A stretch of 64,000 bases of DNA from Enterobacter sp. EA-1 (GCA_002886105.1 CP025776.1:1612001-1676000), one strand, 5' to 3'; shown: positions 9,546-21,302, counted from the stretch's first letter. Translations and numbers: made by a program. Notes: generated by a model from the sequence alone, not told the origin.

Positions 9546-10812
9546 GTGTATTCCATTTCCTCTGCGCTGGAGCATCTGCACGGCTGACGATTTTCCCCAT
9601 TCGCCCGGTTTTTGCTTTTTTGATGCCCCTTTCCCGTTAAATGACGCGTTCGACCCCCTTGCACGGCTTGCCAGCCCGTCTATCCACAGTTTTACTGGCA
9701 GCAGCGTAGCGGCGAAGATGAAGCCGCCGCGCTCGGCGCGCTGCGCAACTTCGCGTCATTACCCCTCGCACAACAGTTTTTACAGCAATGCCCTGACGAT
9801 GTTCGCGTATGGGGGCTGAACGCGTTTAATCTGCAGCAGGGGGCACTGTTTTTGCCGCGCACCGGAATGGCGACGGGAAGGCGGGCAGGCGATATTACGC
9901 CTCTATCTGTTGAGCGAGCACTCCCTGCATGATGATGCTGCGCAGGCGGCGGATTTTCTGCAAACGCTGACGGCGTTTAAACCGCTGGCGAGTGTGCAGC
10001 AGGTATGCGTAGAACAGCAGCACGTTCCGGATCGCGAAGGCTGGGAGACGCTGATGGCGCAGGCGCTTCGTGCGCTCGACAATGCAGAGCTGGATAAAGT
10101 GGTCCTTGCCAGAGCAACGGATTACGCGTTCTCCAACGCTGTGCATGCCGCCTCGCTGATGGCCGCCAGTCGCCGTCTCAATCATCACTGCTTTCACTTT
10201 TTGTTTGCCTTCGATGCGCAACAGGCTTTTTTTAGGCTCCTCGCCTGAGCGGTTGTGGCGGCGGGACGGCGCTGCGCACCGAAGCGCTGGCGGGCACCGT
10301 CGCCAGTCATGAAGATGACCAGCAGGCGCAGCGTCTTGCCGACTGGCTGATGAGTGATGATAAAAACCAGCGGGAAAACATGCTGGTGGTGGAAGATATC
10401 TGCCAGCGCTTGCAACGGGAAACCGGCGCGCTGGAGGTTCTGCCGCCGCAGATTATCCGGCTGCGTAAGGTGCAGCATTTACGCCGCTGTATCTGGACCG
10501 ATCTGCAAACGCCGGATGATGCGCTGTGCTTACAGCTGCTACAACCCACTGCGGCTGTCGCCGGGCTGCCGCGTCGCGAAGCCCTGGGCGTTTATTCAAA
10601 CGCATGAGCCGTTCGAACGCGAATGGTATGCCGGTTCCGCAGGCTATTTATCCCGTGCGCAGAGTGAGTTTTGCGTGGCGCTGCGTTCGGCGAAAATCAA
10701 CGGTAACACGGTTCGTCTTTATGCCGGAGCCGGCATTGTGCCGGGTTCGGATGCGGAGCAAGAGTGGCAGGAAATCGAAAATAAAGCGGCAGGGTTGCGC
10801 TCGTTATTATGA
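9546..10812 (+). CDS. menF: Isochorismate synthase MenF
   Basis: Converts chorismate to isochorismate, the first committed step of menaquinone synthesis. The gene is badly shifted in its first 350 bases (frames change near 9585, 9625, 9690, 9830, 9870 and 10235), but the conserved chorismate-binding half is readable: [62 protein letters not shown] and [25 protein letters not shown]. The start is taken as GTG 9546, five bases after GGGAGGGG, giving [11 protein letters not shown], aligned with E. coli MQSLTTALENL. It ends AAGLRSLL at TGA 10810-10812. A TATACT box at 9512-9517 may be the operon promoter. The start choice is only moderately certain. Confidence 0.9.
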
Positions 10813-10898
10813 CTTACGCACACATAACCGACGCATATCAAAAACCCGCAGTTTTCGATTATTTATACTAAGTCGCAATATTGATACCGGACAAACTC

Positions 10899-12566
10899 AT
10901 GTCTATAAGCTCCTTTAACCGACGCTGGGCGACGGTGATCCTCGAAGCCCTCACTCGCCACGGCGTCAGGCATGTGTGCATCGCCCCTGGATCCCGTTCC
11001 ACACCTTTAACGCTGGCTGCTGCGGAAAACCGCGCCTTTATCCATCACACCCATTTTGATGAGCGTGGATTGGGTCACTGGCGTTAGGGCTGGCGAAAGC
11101 CAGTAAGCAGCCGGTGGCCGTGATTGTGACCTCCGGCACGGCAGTGGCGAATCTCTATCCGGCGTTGATTGGAAGCCGGGCTGACCGGGGAAAAACTGGT
11201 TCTGCTCACGGCTGACCGTCCCCCGGAGCTGATTGATTGCGGCGCGAATCAGGCTATCCGCCAGCCGGGCATGTTTGCCTCGCATCCCACGGAATCGCTG
11301 GCATTGCCGCGCCCGTCTCAGGATATTCCGGCGCGCTGGTTGGTCTCTGCTATTGATAACCTGCTGGGGTCATTGCACGGTGGTGCCGTGCATATCAACT
11401 GCCCTTTGCTGGAGCCGCTGTATGGCGACATGGATGAGCGCGATCTGCCGTGGCTGCAGGCCCTCGGGGAGTGGTGGCAGGATGACAAACCCGGCTGCAA
11501 GCCCCTGCGCGACTGCAGTGCGAAAAGCAGCGCGACTGGTTTTTCTGGCGGCAAAAGCGCGGCGTGATCATCGCCGGGCGTATGAGCGCCGCTGAAGGTC
11601 AGCAACTTGCACAATGGGCGAAAACACTTGGCTGGCCGCTGATTGGCGATGCACTGTCGCAGACCGGGCAGCCATTGCCGTGCGCAGATTTATGGCTCGG
11701 CAACGCCCGGGCTGTCACCGAGTTGAACCAGGGCGCAGATTGTCCTGCAATTTGGCAGCAGCCTGACCGGTAAGCGTCTTCTGCAATGGCAGGCGGCGTG
11801 CGAGCCGCAAGAGTACTGGCTGATTGACTCTCTGCCGGGGCGGCTTGATCCTGCCCATCATCGCGGCCGTCGGTTGGTCTCGGACGTGGCCGGATGGCTG
11901 GAACAGCACCCAGCGGAGCCGCGCGCCACTGGTACAGCACCGTTGCGCAGCTTTCCGCGCAAGCGTGGGAACGGGTGGGCGCGCAGCGCGACACTTTCGG
12001 CGAAGCCCAGTTTGCGCATCGTATTACGCGGTATTTGCCGGAACAGGGGCAGGTTTTCCTCGGTAACAGCACGGTGGTGCGACTGGTGGATGCGCTGGGG
12101 CAGCTTCCGGCAGGTTATCCGGTCTACAGCAACCGTGGCGCGAGCGGCATTGATGGTTTGCTCTCCACAGCGGCCGGTGTGCAGCGTGCCAGCGCCCGAC
12201 CGACGCTGGCTATCGTTGGCGATCTCTCCGCGCTGTACGATCTTAATGCGCTGGCGTTGCTGCGGCAGGTTTCCGCCCCCTTTGTGCTGGTGGTGGTGAA
12301 CAATAACGGCGGGCAAATTTTTCGTTGCTGCCTACGCCTCCCGCGGAGCGCGAGCAGTTTTATCTGATGCCGCAACATGTTGATTTTGCCCATGCGGCTG
12401 CCATGTTCGGCCTTAATTATCATCGCCCGGAAACTGGGATGCGCTGGATCAGGCCTTTGCTGGCGCGTGGAACAAGGCCGGGGCGACACTGATTGAGCTG
12501 GTGGTGAAAGAGACCGACGGTGCGCAAACCTTGCAAAACCTGCTGGCGCAGGTGAGCCACCTGTGA
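10899..12566 (+). CDS. menD: SEPHCHC synthase MenD
   Basis: Thiamine-diphosphate enzyme that adds the succinyl-semialdehyde unit from 2-oxoglutarate to isochorismate. N-terminal pyrimidine-binding domain: [59 protein letters not shown], with the catalytic glutamate region further along and [22 protein letters not shown]. The C-terminal ThDP motif is [17 protein letters not shown]...NNNGGQIF. Start ATG 10899. At least six indels split it (near 11085, 11170, 11500, 11745, 11905, 12330). It ends LLAQVSHL at TGA 12564-12566, overlapping the menH GTG start by four bases. About 555 aa, the normal length. Confidence 0.94.
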
Positions 12567-13341
12567 TTTTACACGGGCAGACGGTGACCGGTCGGCCGCA
12601 ACAGCCGTGGCTGGTGTTTCTGCACGGTTTTTCCGGCGACAACCGCGAATGGCAGACCGTCGGCGCGACGCTGGCGGACTTTCCCCGTCTGTATCTTGAT
12701 TTACCCGGTCATGGCGGCTCGGCGGAGATGGCCGTGACCTCATTTGCGCAGATGGACACCTGCTTGCGGGCTACGCTCGCGCATTACAATATACGCAACT
12801 ACTGGCTGGTGGGTTATTCGCTGGGCGCGCGCGTGGCGATGTATCACGCGTGCCAGCAGCCGGGCGGGCTGCGTGGTTTGGTGGTGGAAGGCGGTCATCC
12901 CTGGTCTGACCGATGATGCCGCCCGCACAGAACGCCAGCGCTCCGACACGCGTTGGGCCGCGCGTTTTCGCCAGCAGCCGCTGGATGCGGTGTTTGACGC
13001 CCCGTACCGCCAGGCCGGTTTTTGCGTCGCTGGATGCGTCGCAGCGCGCGGCGTTAGTCGCGTTACGTAGTCAGAACAACGGTGCAACGCTTGCCGCCAT
13101 GCTGGAGGCGACATCACTGGCTTGCCAGCCCGATTTGCGGGCTGCGCTGCACGCGTTACCTTTTCAGTTCATTATTTATACGGTGAATTCGACAGTAAAT
13201 TTTGCGCGCTGGCGACGCAAGTCACCCGCCACTGTCACGCCATTCCTGCCGCCGGGCACAACGCACACCGGGAGAATCCCGCGGGTGTTGCCGCTGTCCC
13301 CGGCGCGAATTCTGCGTCTTGAGATAAAGGACACACTATGA
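12563..13341 (+). CDS. menH: SHCHC synthase MenH
   Basis: Alpha/beta-hydrolase-fold lyase that removes pyruvate from SEPHCHC. The start is GTG 12563 within the menD stop (GTGA), reading [26 protein letters not shown]. The nucleophile elbow [11 protein letters not shown] carries the catalytic Ser; the acid region is [11 protein letters not shown] and the base is the His in [12 protein letters not shown]. Frame changes near 12900, 13015, 13165 and 13285. The last part reads [12 protein letters not shown] to TGA 13339-13341, overlapping the menB ATG (ATGA); a shorter end at 13322 in another frame is possible but lacks the ILR tail seen in E. coli. About 252-258 aa. Confidence 0.9.
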
Positions 13342-14197
13342 TCTACCCAGAAGAAAGCATGCTCTACGCGCCGGTTGAATGGCGTGACTGTTCCGAAGGC
13401 TACACGGATATTCGTTACCACAAGTCTGCTGACGGCATCGCCAAAATCACCATTAATCGCCCGCAGGTGCGTAACGCATTCCGTCCGGTGACGGTGAAAG
13501 AGATGATCCAGGGCGCTGTCCGATGCCCGTTACGACGACAACATCGGGGTGATCATTCCTGACCGGGGAAGGGGAAAAAAGCCTTCTGTGCGGGCGGCGA
13601 TCAAAAGTGCGCGGTGATTACGGCGGCTATCAGGATGACTCCGGCGTGCACCATCTCAACGTGCTCGACTTCCAGCGCCAGATCCGCACCTGTCCGAAAC
13701 CGGTTGTCGCCATGGTTGCGGGTTACTCCATTGGCGGTGGCCATGTACTGCATATGATGTGCGATCTGACCATTGCCGCGGAAAACGCGATCTTCGGCCA
13801 GACTGGCCCCGAAAGTGGGGTCTTTCGATGGCGGCTGGGGCGCTTCCTATATGGCGCGCATCGTCGGGCAGAAAAAAGCCCGCGAAATCTGGTTCCTGTG
13901 CCGTCAGTACGATGCGCAGCAGGCGCTGGATATGGGGCTCGTTAACACCGTTGTGCCGGTCGCTGAACTGGAAAAGAGACCGTACGCTGGTGTCGTGAAA
14001 TGTTGCAAAACAGCCCGATGGCGCTGCGCTGCCTGAAAGCGGCACTGAATGCGGACTGCGACGGCCGGGCCGGGTTGCAGGAGCTGGCGGGTAACGCCAC
14101 CATGCTGTTCTATATGACCGAAGAAGGGCAGGAAGGTCGCAACGCGTTTAACCAGAAACGCCAGCCTGACTTCAGCAAATTCAAACGGAATCCATAA
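13338..14197 (+). CDS. menB: 1,4-dihydroxy-2-naphthoyl-CoA synthase MenB
   Basis: Crotonase-superfamily enzyme that closes the naphthoquinone ring from o-succinylbenzoyl-CoA. Hallmarks: [58 protein letters not shown] (oxyanion hole) and [34 protein letters not shown]. Start ATG 13338 ([15 protein letters not shown]); 285 aa as in E. coli. Indels near 13515, 13557, 13600, 13815 and 13975 are repaired by the conserved blocks. It ends KFKRNP at TAA 14195-14197, and the menC ATG begins at 14197. Confidence 0.95.
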
Positions 14198-15167
14198 TGC
14201 GCCGGGCGCAGGTTTACCGCTGGCAACTCCCCCCTCGACGCGGGCGTGGTGTTGCGGGATCGGCGGCTAAAAACCCGCGACGGCCTGTTTGTCCATTTGC
14301 AGGACGCAGGATGTGAAGGCTGGGGGGAGATCTCCCCCTCTGCACGGCTTTAGTCAGGAAACGCTGGACGAGGCGCAGCAGGCCGTTGTCGCGGGCCCGC
14401 GCCCCGGTCGGAGGGCAGTTATTGCCGCTGCCGGAACAGCCTTCGGCGGCCTTTGGCCTCCAGTTGCGCGCTGGCGGAACTGCAAAACACACTGCCGCAA
14501 GCAGCGGATTACCGCGCGGCGATGCTGTGCGCCGGCGATCCGGACGAACTGTTTGCGACGCTCGCTGCGTTGCCCGGCGAGAAAGTGGCGAAGGTGAAGG
14601 TCGGGTTATATGAGGCCGTACGCGACGGTATGGTCGTTAACCTGCTGCTGGAGTCGATTGCAGATTTGCATCTGCGGCTGGATGCCAACCGTGCCCTCGG
14701 ACGCCAGTGAAAGCGCAGCAGTTCGCGAAATATGTTAATCCGGACTACCGCTCGCGTATCGCATTCCTTGAAGAGCCGTGTAAAACCCGTGAGGATTCAC
14801 TGGCCTTTGCCCGCGAGACGGGGATCACCATTGCCCCACGGGATGAAAGCCTGCGCGATGAGGATTTTCGTTTTGAGGCGCAGGAAGGCGTTGGGGCGGT
14901 GGTGATCAAGCCGACGCTCACCGGCAGTTTACAGAAAGTACAACAGCAGGTGGCTGCGGCGAAAGCGCTCAGGTTGACGGTGGTGATCAGTTCGTCGATC
15001 GAGTCGAGCCTTGGTCTCACGCAACTGGCGCGTATTGCCGCTGGCTCACGCCGGGAACCCTTCCGGGTCTGGATACGCTGCATTTGATGAAAGCGCAGTT
15101 GCTGCGCCGCTGGCCGGACAGTGATTTGCCCTGCCTGCAGATGGATGTACTGGAACCGTTATTATGA
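14197..15167 (+). CDS. menC: o-Succinylbenzoate synthase MenC
   Basis: Enolase-superfamily dehydratase that turns SHCHC into o-succinylbenzoate. Catalytic elements visible: KVKVGLYE (first Lys), LRLDANRA (metal Asp), FLEEPCK (metal Glu), a DES triad and [11 protein letters not shown] (second Lys). Start ATG 14197 gives [30 protein letters not shown], well matched to the family. Indels near 14335, 14400, 14700, 14840 and 15045; the one at 14836 sits at an expected CCTGG (IAWDES). It ends LEPLL at TGA 15165-15167, overlapping the menE ATG at 15164 by four bases. Confidence 0.93.
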
Positions 15168-16530
15168 TGTTTATTGATTGGCCCCGGCACTGGCGCAGCG
15201 TGCGCGGTGAGCAGGCGGCAATCCGGCTTGACCAGCAAACCCTGAGCTGGCGCGAGTTGTGCGCCCGTGTGGATGCGCTGGCCAGCGGTTTTGCCCGTCA
15301 GGGTGTGAAGGAGGGCGACGGCGTGATGCTACGCGCCCGCAATCATCCGCATACCTTACTGGCACCGGCTGGCGTTATTGCAGTGCGGCGCACGGGTGTT
15401 GCCGGTCAACCCTCAACTTCCCGCTCCCTTGCTGACCGCGCTGTTACCGCAATTAACACTGCGGTTTATGCTGGACATTGATGGGCAGGAAGCGGTGAGC
15501 GAGCTGACGGCGCTGGTTCAGCATACGGCGGAGGGAGAGTACGCCGTGGCGTGGCAGCCGCAGCGGCTGGCGTCGATGACGCTGACGTCCGGCTCGACAG
15601 GTTTACCGAAAGCGGCGGTGCACACCTGCGCCGCACATCTTGCCAGCGCTGAAGGCGTACTTTCGCTGATCCCCTTTGCACCCAGAAGATGACTGGCTGC
15701 TCTCATTGCCGCTGTTTCACGTGTCCGGGCAGGGCATTTTGTGGCGCTGGCTGCTGGCCGGGGCGCGTATTACCGTGCGCTACAAGCTGCCGCTGGAGCA
15801 GGCGCTGGTCGGCTGCACGCATGCGTCGCTGGTCCCGACACAGCTGTGGCGTTTACTGAATGACAACGCGCCAGTGGCGCTGAAAGCCGTTTTGCTCGGT
15901 GGTGCAGCCATTCCGGTTGCGCTGACGCAGCAGGCGCGCGCGAGCGGGGGATCCGTAGCTGGTGCGGTTATGGCCTGACTGAATTTGCCTCTACCGTCTG
16001 CGCCAAAGAGGCCGACGGCGCACCGGATGTGGGCGCCTTGCCGGGGCGGCAAGTGAAAATTGTCGATGACGAAGTGTGGCTGCGGGCGGAGAGTATGGCG
16101 GCAGGCTACTGGCGCAACGGGGAGCTGTTGCCGCTTGCCGAGGCACGATGGCTGGTTTGCGACCCGCGATCGCGGCATGCTGAAAGAGGGTCGCCTGACC
16201 ATTCTCGGTCGGCTCGATAATCTCTTTTCAGCGGCGGTGAGGGCATTCAACCTGAAGAGGTGGAGCGGGTGATCGCCACCCACCCCGGGGTGCGACAGGT
16301 GCTGGTGGTGCCAGTGGATGATGCCGAGTTCGGTCAGCGCCCGGTTGCGGTCGTGGAGTGTGACGATGGCACCGATATCAGCCAGCTTGCTGGCTGGGTA
16401 GCGGATAAGCTGGCCCGCTTCCAGCAACCCGTTCACTGGCTGGCGTTGCCGGAAGCGCTTAAAAATGGCGGGATTAAAATCTCCCGACGGGCATTACAGC
16501 AGTGGGTCAATGCCCCGGCTGAAGGGCTAA
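15164..16530 (+). CDS. menE: o-Succinylbenzoate--CoA ligase MenE
   Basis: Acyl-adenylate ligase that activates o-succinylbenzoate. The AMP-binding P-loop is [17 protein letters not shown], followed by [54 protein letters not shown] and the C-terminal hinge/lysine region [16 protein letters not shown]. Start ATG 15164 ([17 protein letters not shown]). Many indels. As read, the last frame runs on to 16694, through nudI; removing one C from the CCCC at 16513-16516 gives a stop at TAA 16528-16530 and a length near 455 aa, close to the family, so that end is chosen. This is the last gene of the men operon. Confidence 0.9.
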
Positions 16531-16587
16531 CGAGGCGGGCGGATAACCGAGCAGGCTCGCTGTTTGCGGCCTGCTATTTAGCGGGGG

Positions 16588-17015
16588 TTAAAGTAACCCT
16601 TTCATCTTCAGCGTCATGCGGGTTGCCTCATTCAGGTCATACTGATGCAGGTCCGCAGGCGCAACCTGTGCGTACGCCTGAAACTCTTCATTAATATCAA
16701 TGTCGCGGTTAGCGCTCACGCAATCAAAGATCAGGTAAATCATATAGATTTGCTCTGTGCTGCCATCGGCGTAGGTTTTCATCCGCACATCGTCACGAAA
16801 CGTCCACGGCGTTATCTGGCTCAGTTGCAGTTTATCGCCCAGCTCTTCGCGGATCTCGCGGCGTAGCGCCTCTTCTATCCGCTCTCCCGGCTCAACACCG
16901 CCGCCGGATAAGGCCCATTGACCCGGTGAAATACGCCGCGGTCATTGGCCATTTTGCATAACAGGTAAGCACCGTCGTTCTGAATCAGGGGGCAGACAAT
17001 TGTCCGTTGTCGCAT
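16588..17015 (-). CDS. nudI: Nucleoside triphosphatase NudI (Nudix)
   Basis: Nudix hydrolase of 141 aa acting on pyrimidine deoxynucleoside triphosphates in E. coli. The Nudix box G-x5-E-x7-REIREELG is present in [23 protein letters not shown]. Start ATG 17015 gives [25 protein letters not shown]; the tail is [27 protein letters not shown] ... MTLKMKGLL with TAA at 16588-16590. Two small indels (near 16925 and 16805) separate the readable frames. It converges on menE. Confidence 0.92.
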
Positions 17016-17187
17016 TGCTTTTCCTTGAGAGTCAGTGATTGCGTGTCGATTGTTATAGCATCTGATGGCGAAGAAAAATTGACGCTGGCTATAGTTCAGG
17101 CTTTTTTATTCATTCTTCTGGCATAAAAATAGGCGTACAATCAGGAGCTTTTGGGCATTGGCCCGTTATGTGCGGAAAAAATCAGAA

Positions 17188-17729
17188 ATGAAAAACGTTG
17201 CTTTATTGGGTTTAGCCAGCCTGTTGCTGGTATCTGCCGGCGCGCAGGCTGTTAGCCTGAGCGGTCAGATTGGTAAGGATTACACCAACTTTGGGCTTTG
17301 GTTTTGGTACTGAAACAAGTGGTATTGCAGTCAGCGGTAACTGGGCGCACAGCGAAGACGATGGCGATATCGCCGGTCTGGGGCTGGGTTACAACATTCC
17401 GCTGGGTCCGTTCCTCGGCACCGTGGGTGGCAAAGGCGTTTACCTGAACCCGAACGCGGGTAGTGAAGGTTACGCTATCGCGGTGGGCGGTGGTCTGCAG
17501 TGGCAAATCGCCAGTAGCTTCAGCATCTTTGGCGAGTATTACTACTCACCGGACTCTCTCTCCAGCGGTGTTAAAGAGTACCGAAGCCAATGCAGGCGCG
17601 CGCTACACCATTATGCGTCCGCTGACCGTGGAAGCGGGTTATCGTTACATCGACATGACCGGCAAAGAAGGGCGTCGTGATAACGCCGTTGCCGATGGTC
17701 CTTATGTGGGTGTGAGCGCGAGCTTCTAA
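17188..17729 (+). CDS. yfaZ: YfaZ-family outer membrane beta-barrel protein
   Basis: Small predicted outer membrane protein of about 180 aa. Residues 1-21 form a signal peptide (MKNVALLGLASLLLVSAGAQA, cleavage after AQA). The mature part alternates polar and hydrophobic strands with many Gly/Tyr (GLGLGYNIPLGPFLGTVGGKG, GEYYYSPDSL, VEAGYRYIDMTGKEGRRD) and ends VGVSASF, with the C-terminal Phe recognised by the barrel assembly machinery. Function is unknown. One inserted base near 17290 and one near 17580 interrupt it. The stop is TAA 17727-17729. The position between nudI and yfaY matches E. coli. Confidence 0.88.
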
Positions 17730-17822
17730 TCTCCCGGCGCGGCGTTCGTCCGCGCCCGTTTCTTTCCTCTTTCGCTCTACGCATGCGCTATAGTGTTTCA
17801 ACCTCTATTACAGGAGTTAATG

Positions 17823-19024
17823 ATGTTAAACGTAGAGATGCTGTCTACCGGCGATGAAGTGCTACACGGGCAGATTGTGGACACCAATGCCGCGTGGCTG
17901 GCGGATTTTTTCTTTAATCAGGGATTGCCGTTAACGCGCCGTAACACGGTAGGCGATAACCTCGAAGATTTGGTCGCCATTCTGCGCGAACGTAGTGAGC
18001 ATGCGGATGTGCTGATCGTCAATGGCGGGTTGGGGCCAACCAGTGATGATCTTAGCGCACTGGCGGCGGCGACCGCAAAGGGCGAATCATTAGTGCTGCA
18101 TGAAGCGTGGCTGACGCACATGGAGCGCTTTTTTAACGAGCGCGGCCGCGTTATGGCGCCGAGCAACCGTAAACAGGCGGAAATTCCGGCCAGCGCAGAG
18201 CTGGTGGATAACCCTGTTGGTACCGCCTGCGGCTTTGCCATCCAACTGAACCGCTGCCTGATGTTCTTTACCCCGAGGCGTGCCGTCTGAATTTAAAGTC
18301 ATGGTTGAACGCGAGATCCTGCCGCGCCTGCGCGCACGGTTTACACTGCCGGAGCCGCCGGTATGCCTGCGTTTAACCACCTTCGGTCGTTCGGAAAGCG
18401 ATCTGGCACAAAGCCCCGGCGCACCTCGAACTGCCACCGGGCGTTGTAATGGGGTATCGCTCATCCATGCCGATCATCGAGCTGAAACTGACCGGCCCGG
18501 CGGAGCACCGTGCGGCAATGGAAGCGGTGTGGCCGGACGTTAAACGCGTGGCGGGCGAGAGCCTTATTTTTGAAGGGACAGTCGGCTTACCGGCCGTGCT
18601 GGCTGCGCGCCTGCGCGAACGCCAGTTGAGCCTGACCCTGAGCGAACAGTTCACTGGCGGGCTGGTGGCGTTGCAGCTTTCCCGTGCGGGTGCGCCGCTG
18701 CTGGTCAGCGAAGTGCTGCCTTCGCAGGCGGAAGAGCTGGCGCAAAGCGCACGCTGGACCACGGAGTTGCGTAACCGCCACCTTGCCGGACTGGCGTTGA
18801 CGGTGACCGGGCTTGAAGACGATCACCTGAATTTTGCGCTGGCGACGCCGGACGGCACGCGCGCGCTGCGCGTGAAGTTCAACACCAACCGCCACGGGCT
18901 GGAGGTTCGCCAGGAAGTGTGCGCCATGATGGCGCTGAACATCCTGCGCCGCTGGCTTGAGGGCAAAGACATCGCCAGCGATCACGGCTGGATCAATGTC
19001 GTCGAGTCGCTTTCCGTCGAATAA
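17823..19024 (+). CDS. yfaY: CinA-like protein YfaY
   Basis: About 400 aa protein with an N-terminal MoaB/MogA-type (molybdopterin-binding-like) domain, the CinA family known for nucleotide pyrophosphatase activity. Blocks: [60 protein letters not shown]-type segment and, in the second half, [26 protein letters not shown] typical of the C-terminal domain. Start chosen at ATG 17823 (MLNVEM), six bases after CAGGAG; ATG 17820 is an alternative. Frameshifts near 18278 and 18415. The stop is TAA 19022-19024. Confidence 0.92.
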
Positions 19025-19031
19025 ACAGGAT

Positions 19032-19049
19032 GCCGGGCACAGGCCCGGC
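19032..19049 (+). terminator. Hairpin after yfaY
   Basis: GCCGGGC (19032-19038), loop ACAG, GCCCGGC (19043-19049), eight bases after the yfaY stop. The following T content is poor, so it is a probable but weak intrinsic terminator. Confidence 0.6.
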
Positions 19050-19192
19050 TTCATCTTGTCCAGCCTGTTGTACTCCCCTCGAAATATTCTGTGCTGTTGA
19101 TCTCACTTTATCCCCCCTGAAAAGTCCAGCCCGCTGGAACACGTCCGTGTTTTGACGGCGTTCACAAATTATCCCTCTGACAATCGCAACAC

Positions 19193-19234
19193 TGATTCCA
19201 GTATTCAGGATTGGAGTCCAGCATGTTGGAATCA
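19193..19234 (+). promoter_or_regulatory. Inverted repeat over the rhmR start (possible RhmR operator)
   Basis: TGATTCCA (19193-19200) and its exact complement TGGAATCA (19227-19234), 26 bases apart, straddle the rhmR ribosome-binding site and ATG. Such a position would allow an IclR-type regulator to repress its own synthesis. This is inference from position and symmetry only. Confidence 0.35.
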
Positions 19235-20010
19235 AGCAAAGTCCCGGCGCTAACCCGCTCTATCGATATTCTCAATATGATTGCGGCCGTCGGCCCTTGC
19301 AGCGCCGCGACCCTTATCGACCAGTTAGCGATCCCTAAGAGCACCGCCTATTTGCTGCTGGCTGAGTTACGTCAGCAGGGTTTTATCCGCATCGACAATG
19401 AGGGCAACTACTGCCTGTGGCTGAAACTGGTGGCGCTGGCGAATGCGGCGCTTAGCCGCATCGATCTGCGTGATATCGCGCGTCCTGTGCTGACGCGCCT
19501 GATGGCGGAAACCGGGCTGCTGTGCCATCTCGGCGTGATCGAAGGGGAAAGCGCACGGTACATACTGAAGATTGAATCGTCCTCTACCATTAGCGTGCGT
19601 TCGCACGAGGGCAAAAGTTTGTCGCTGTACCGTTCCGGGATCGGTAAATGCTTACTGGCACACCGGCAACCAGAGAAAATACGCAACACCGTGATTGCCG
19701 GGCTGACCTTCGAACAATCCACACCCACCACCATCATGCATGCGCAGCAACTACATGAGGAACTGGCCCGAATTCGCGCCAGAGGCTGGAGCTTTGATAA
19801 TGGTGAAGATTATGCCGATGTCCGCTGTGTCGCCGCCCCGGTGTTTAACGCCGCAAATGAGCTGACGGCTGCCATCTCGGTGGTGGGAACACGCCTGCAA
19901 ATCAATGAAGACAATCGCGATTACCACCGGCCGGTAAGGCGATTGCCTGCGCCAAAGACATTTCCCGCTTACTGGGATGGAAAAGCCCCTTTGAGCAACA
20001 AGCTTCATAA
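19223..20010 (+). CDS. rhmR: IclR-family regulator of rhamnonate catabolism RhmR
   Basis: IclR-type transcription factor (about 260 aa; YfaX in E. coli). N-terminal winged helix: [49 protein letters not shown]-terminal effector domain: [11 protein letters not shown], and [24 protein letters not shown]. Start ATG 19223, six bases after GGAG; an upstream in-frame TTG at 19211 is less likely. A frameshift near 19930, at an expected CCTGG, hides the tail [28 protein letters not shown] ending at TAA 20008-20010. It is the first gene of rhmRDTA, 30 bp before rhmD, and probably controls this operon in response to rhamnonate or a derivative. Confidence 0.9.
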
Positions 20011-20040
20011 CCGCAACCACTCAAAATAAGGAGAACATCA

Positions 20041-21252
20041 TGACCCTACCAAAAATCAAACAGGTTCGCGCACACCGGTTTACCGGCGGCGCAACGGCGG
20101 AAAAAGGCGCTGGCGGCGGTGACTACCACGATCAGGGGGGCGAATCACTGGATTGACGATCATATCGCCACCCCGATGAGCAAATACGCGCAGTATGCGC
20201 AGTCACGCCAGTCGTTTGGTATCAATGTACTGGGCACGTTGATTGTGGAAGTGGAGGCGGAAAACGGCCAGACCGGGTTCGCGGTGTCCACTGCCGGGGA
20301 GATGGGCTGTTTTATCGTCGAAAAACACCTTAGCCGTTTTATTGAAGGCAAATGCGTCAGCGATATCAAACTGATCCACGACCAGATGCTGGGCGCCACG
20401 ATGTATTACGCCGGTTCCGGCGGTCTGGTCATGAATACCCTCTCTTGTGTCGATTTGGCGCTATGGGATCTGTTCGGCAAAGTGGTCGGGCTGCCGGTGT
20501 TCAAACTGCTGGGCGGCGCGGTGCGCGATGAGATTCAGTTCTACGCCACTGGCGCGCGACCGGATCTGGCGAAAGAGATGGGCTTTATTGGTGGGAAAAT
20601 GCCCACTCCACTGGGGGCCGCATGATGGTGATGCTGGCATCCGTAAAGATGCCGCCATGGTGGCGGAGTACCGTGAAAAATGTGGCGACGATTTCTGGCT
20701 GATGCTGGATTGCTGGATGAGTCAGGACGTGAACTACGCCACCAAACTGGCGCACGCCTGCGCACCGTACAATCTGAAATGGATTGAAGAGTGCCTGCCG
20801 CCGCAGCAGTTTGAAGGATACCGGGAGCTCAAACGCCGAGGGCACCCGCCGGGATGATGGTGACCAGCGGCGAGCACCACGGTACGCTGCAATCTTTCCG
20901 CACGCTGTCAGAAACCGGTATCGACATTATGCAGCCGGATGTGGGCTGGTGCGGCGGACTCACCACGCTGGTGGAAATAGCCGCTATCGCCAAAGCGCGT
21001 GGGCAACTGGTCGTGCCGCACGGCTCGTCAGTCTATTCACACCATGCGGTGATCACCTTTACCAATACGCCATTCAGCGAATTCCTGATGACCAGCCCGG
21101 ACTGCGCCACGCTGCGTCCGCAGTTTGACCCGATTTTGCTTGATGAACCCGTCCCCACAGGCGGACGAATTCATAAGTCCGTGCTGGATAAACCGGGTTT
21201 TGGCGTGGAGCTGAACCGCGATTGTCACCTTACACGTCCTTATAGCCATTAA
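20041..21252 (+). CDS. rhmD: L-rhamnonate dehydratase RhmD
   Basis: Enolase-superfamily acid-sugar dehydratase that converts L-rhamnonate to 2-keto-3-deoxy-L-rhamnonate, about 401-405 aa. Metal ligands are in LMLDCWMS (Asp), KWIEECLPP (Glu) and TSGEHHGT (Glu); the catalytic His lies in [14 protein letters not shown]. Other signatures: [25 protein letters not shown] and [31 protein letters not shown]. Start ATG 20041 ([11 protein letters not shown]). Indels near 20078, 20100, 20615 and 20836. It ends RPYSH at TAA 21250-21252. It is followed by the transporter and aldolase of the same pathway. Confidence 0.94.
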
Positions 21253-21302
21253 CATCCTGCGCCGTGTCGCCTTGCGGCGCGCCATCCGTTGAGGATATTG
21301 CT

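Noticed and set aside
9520-9819. 99-codon frame at the beginning of menF, apparently a separate small gene.
   Set aside because: Its pieces are the MenF N-terminus read across several shifts (for example PQFYWQQR in another frame); not a separate gene.
16531-16694. Extended MenE C-terminus overlapping nudI.
   Set aside because: An extra C in a CCCC run explains it; the shorter end fits the family length and removes the overlap.
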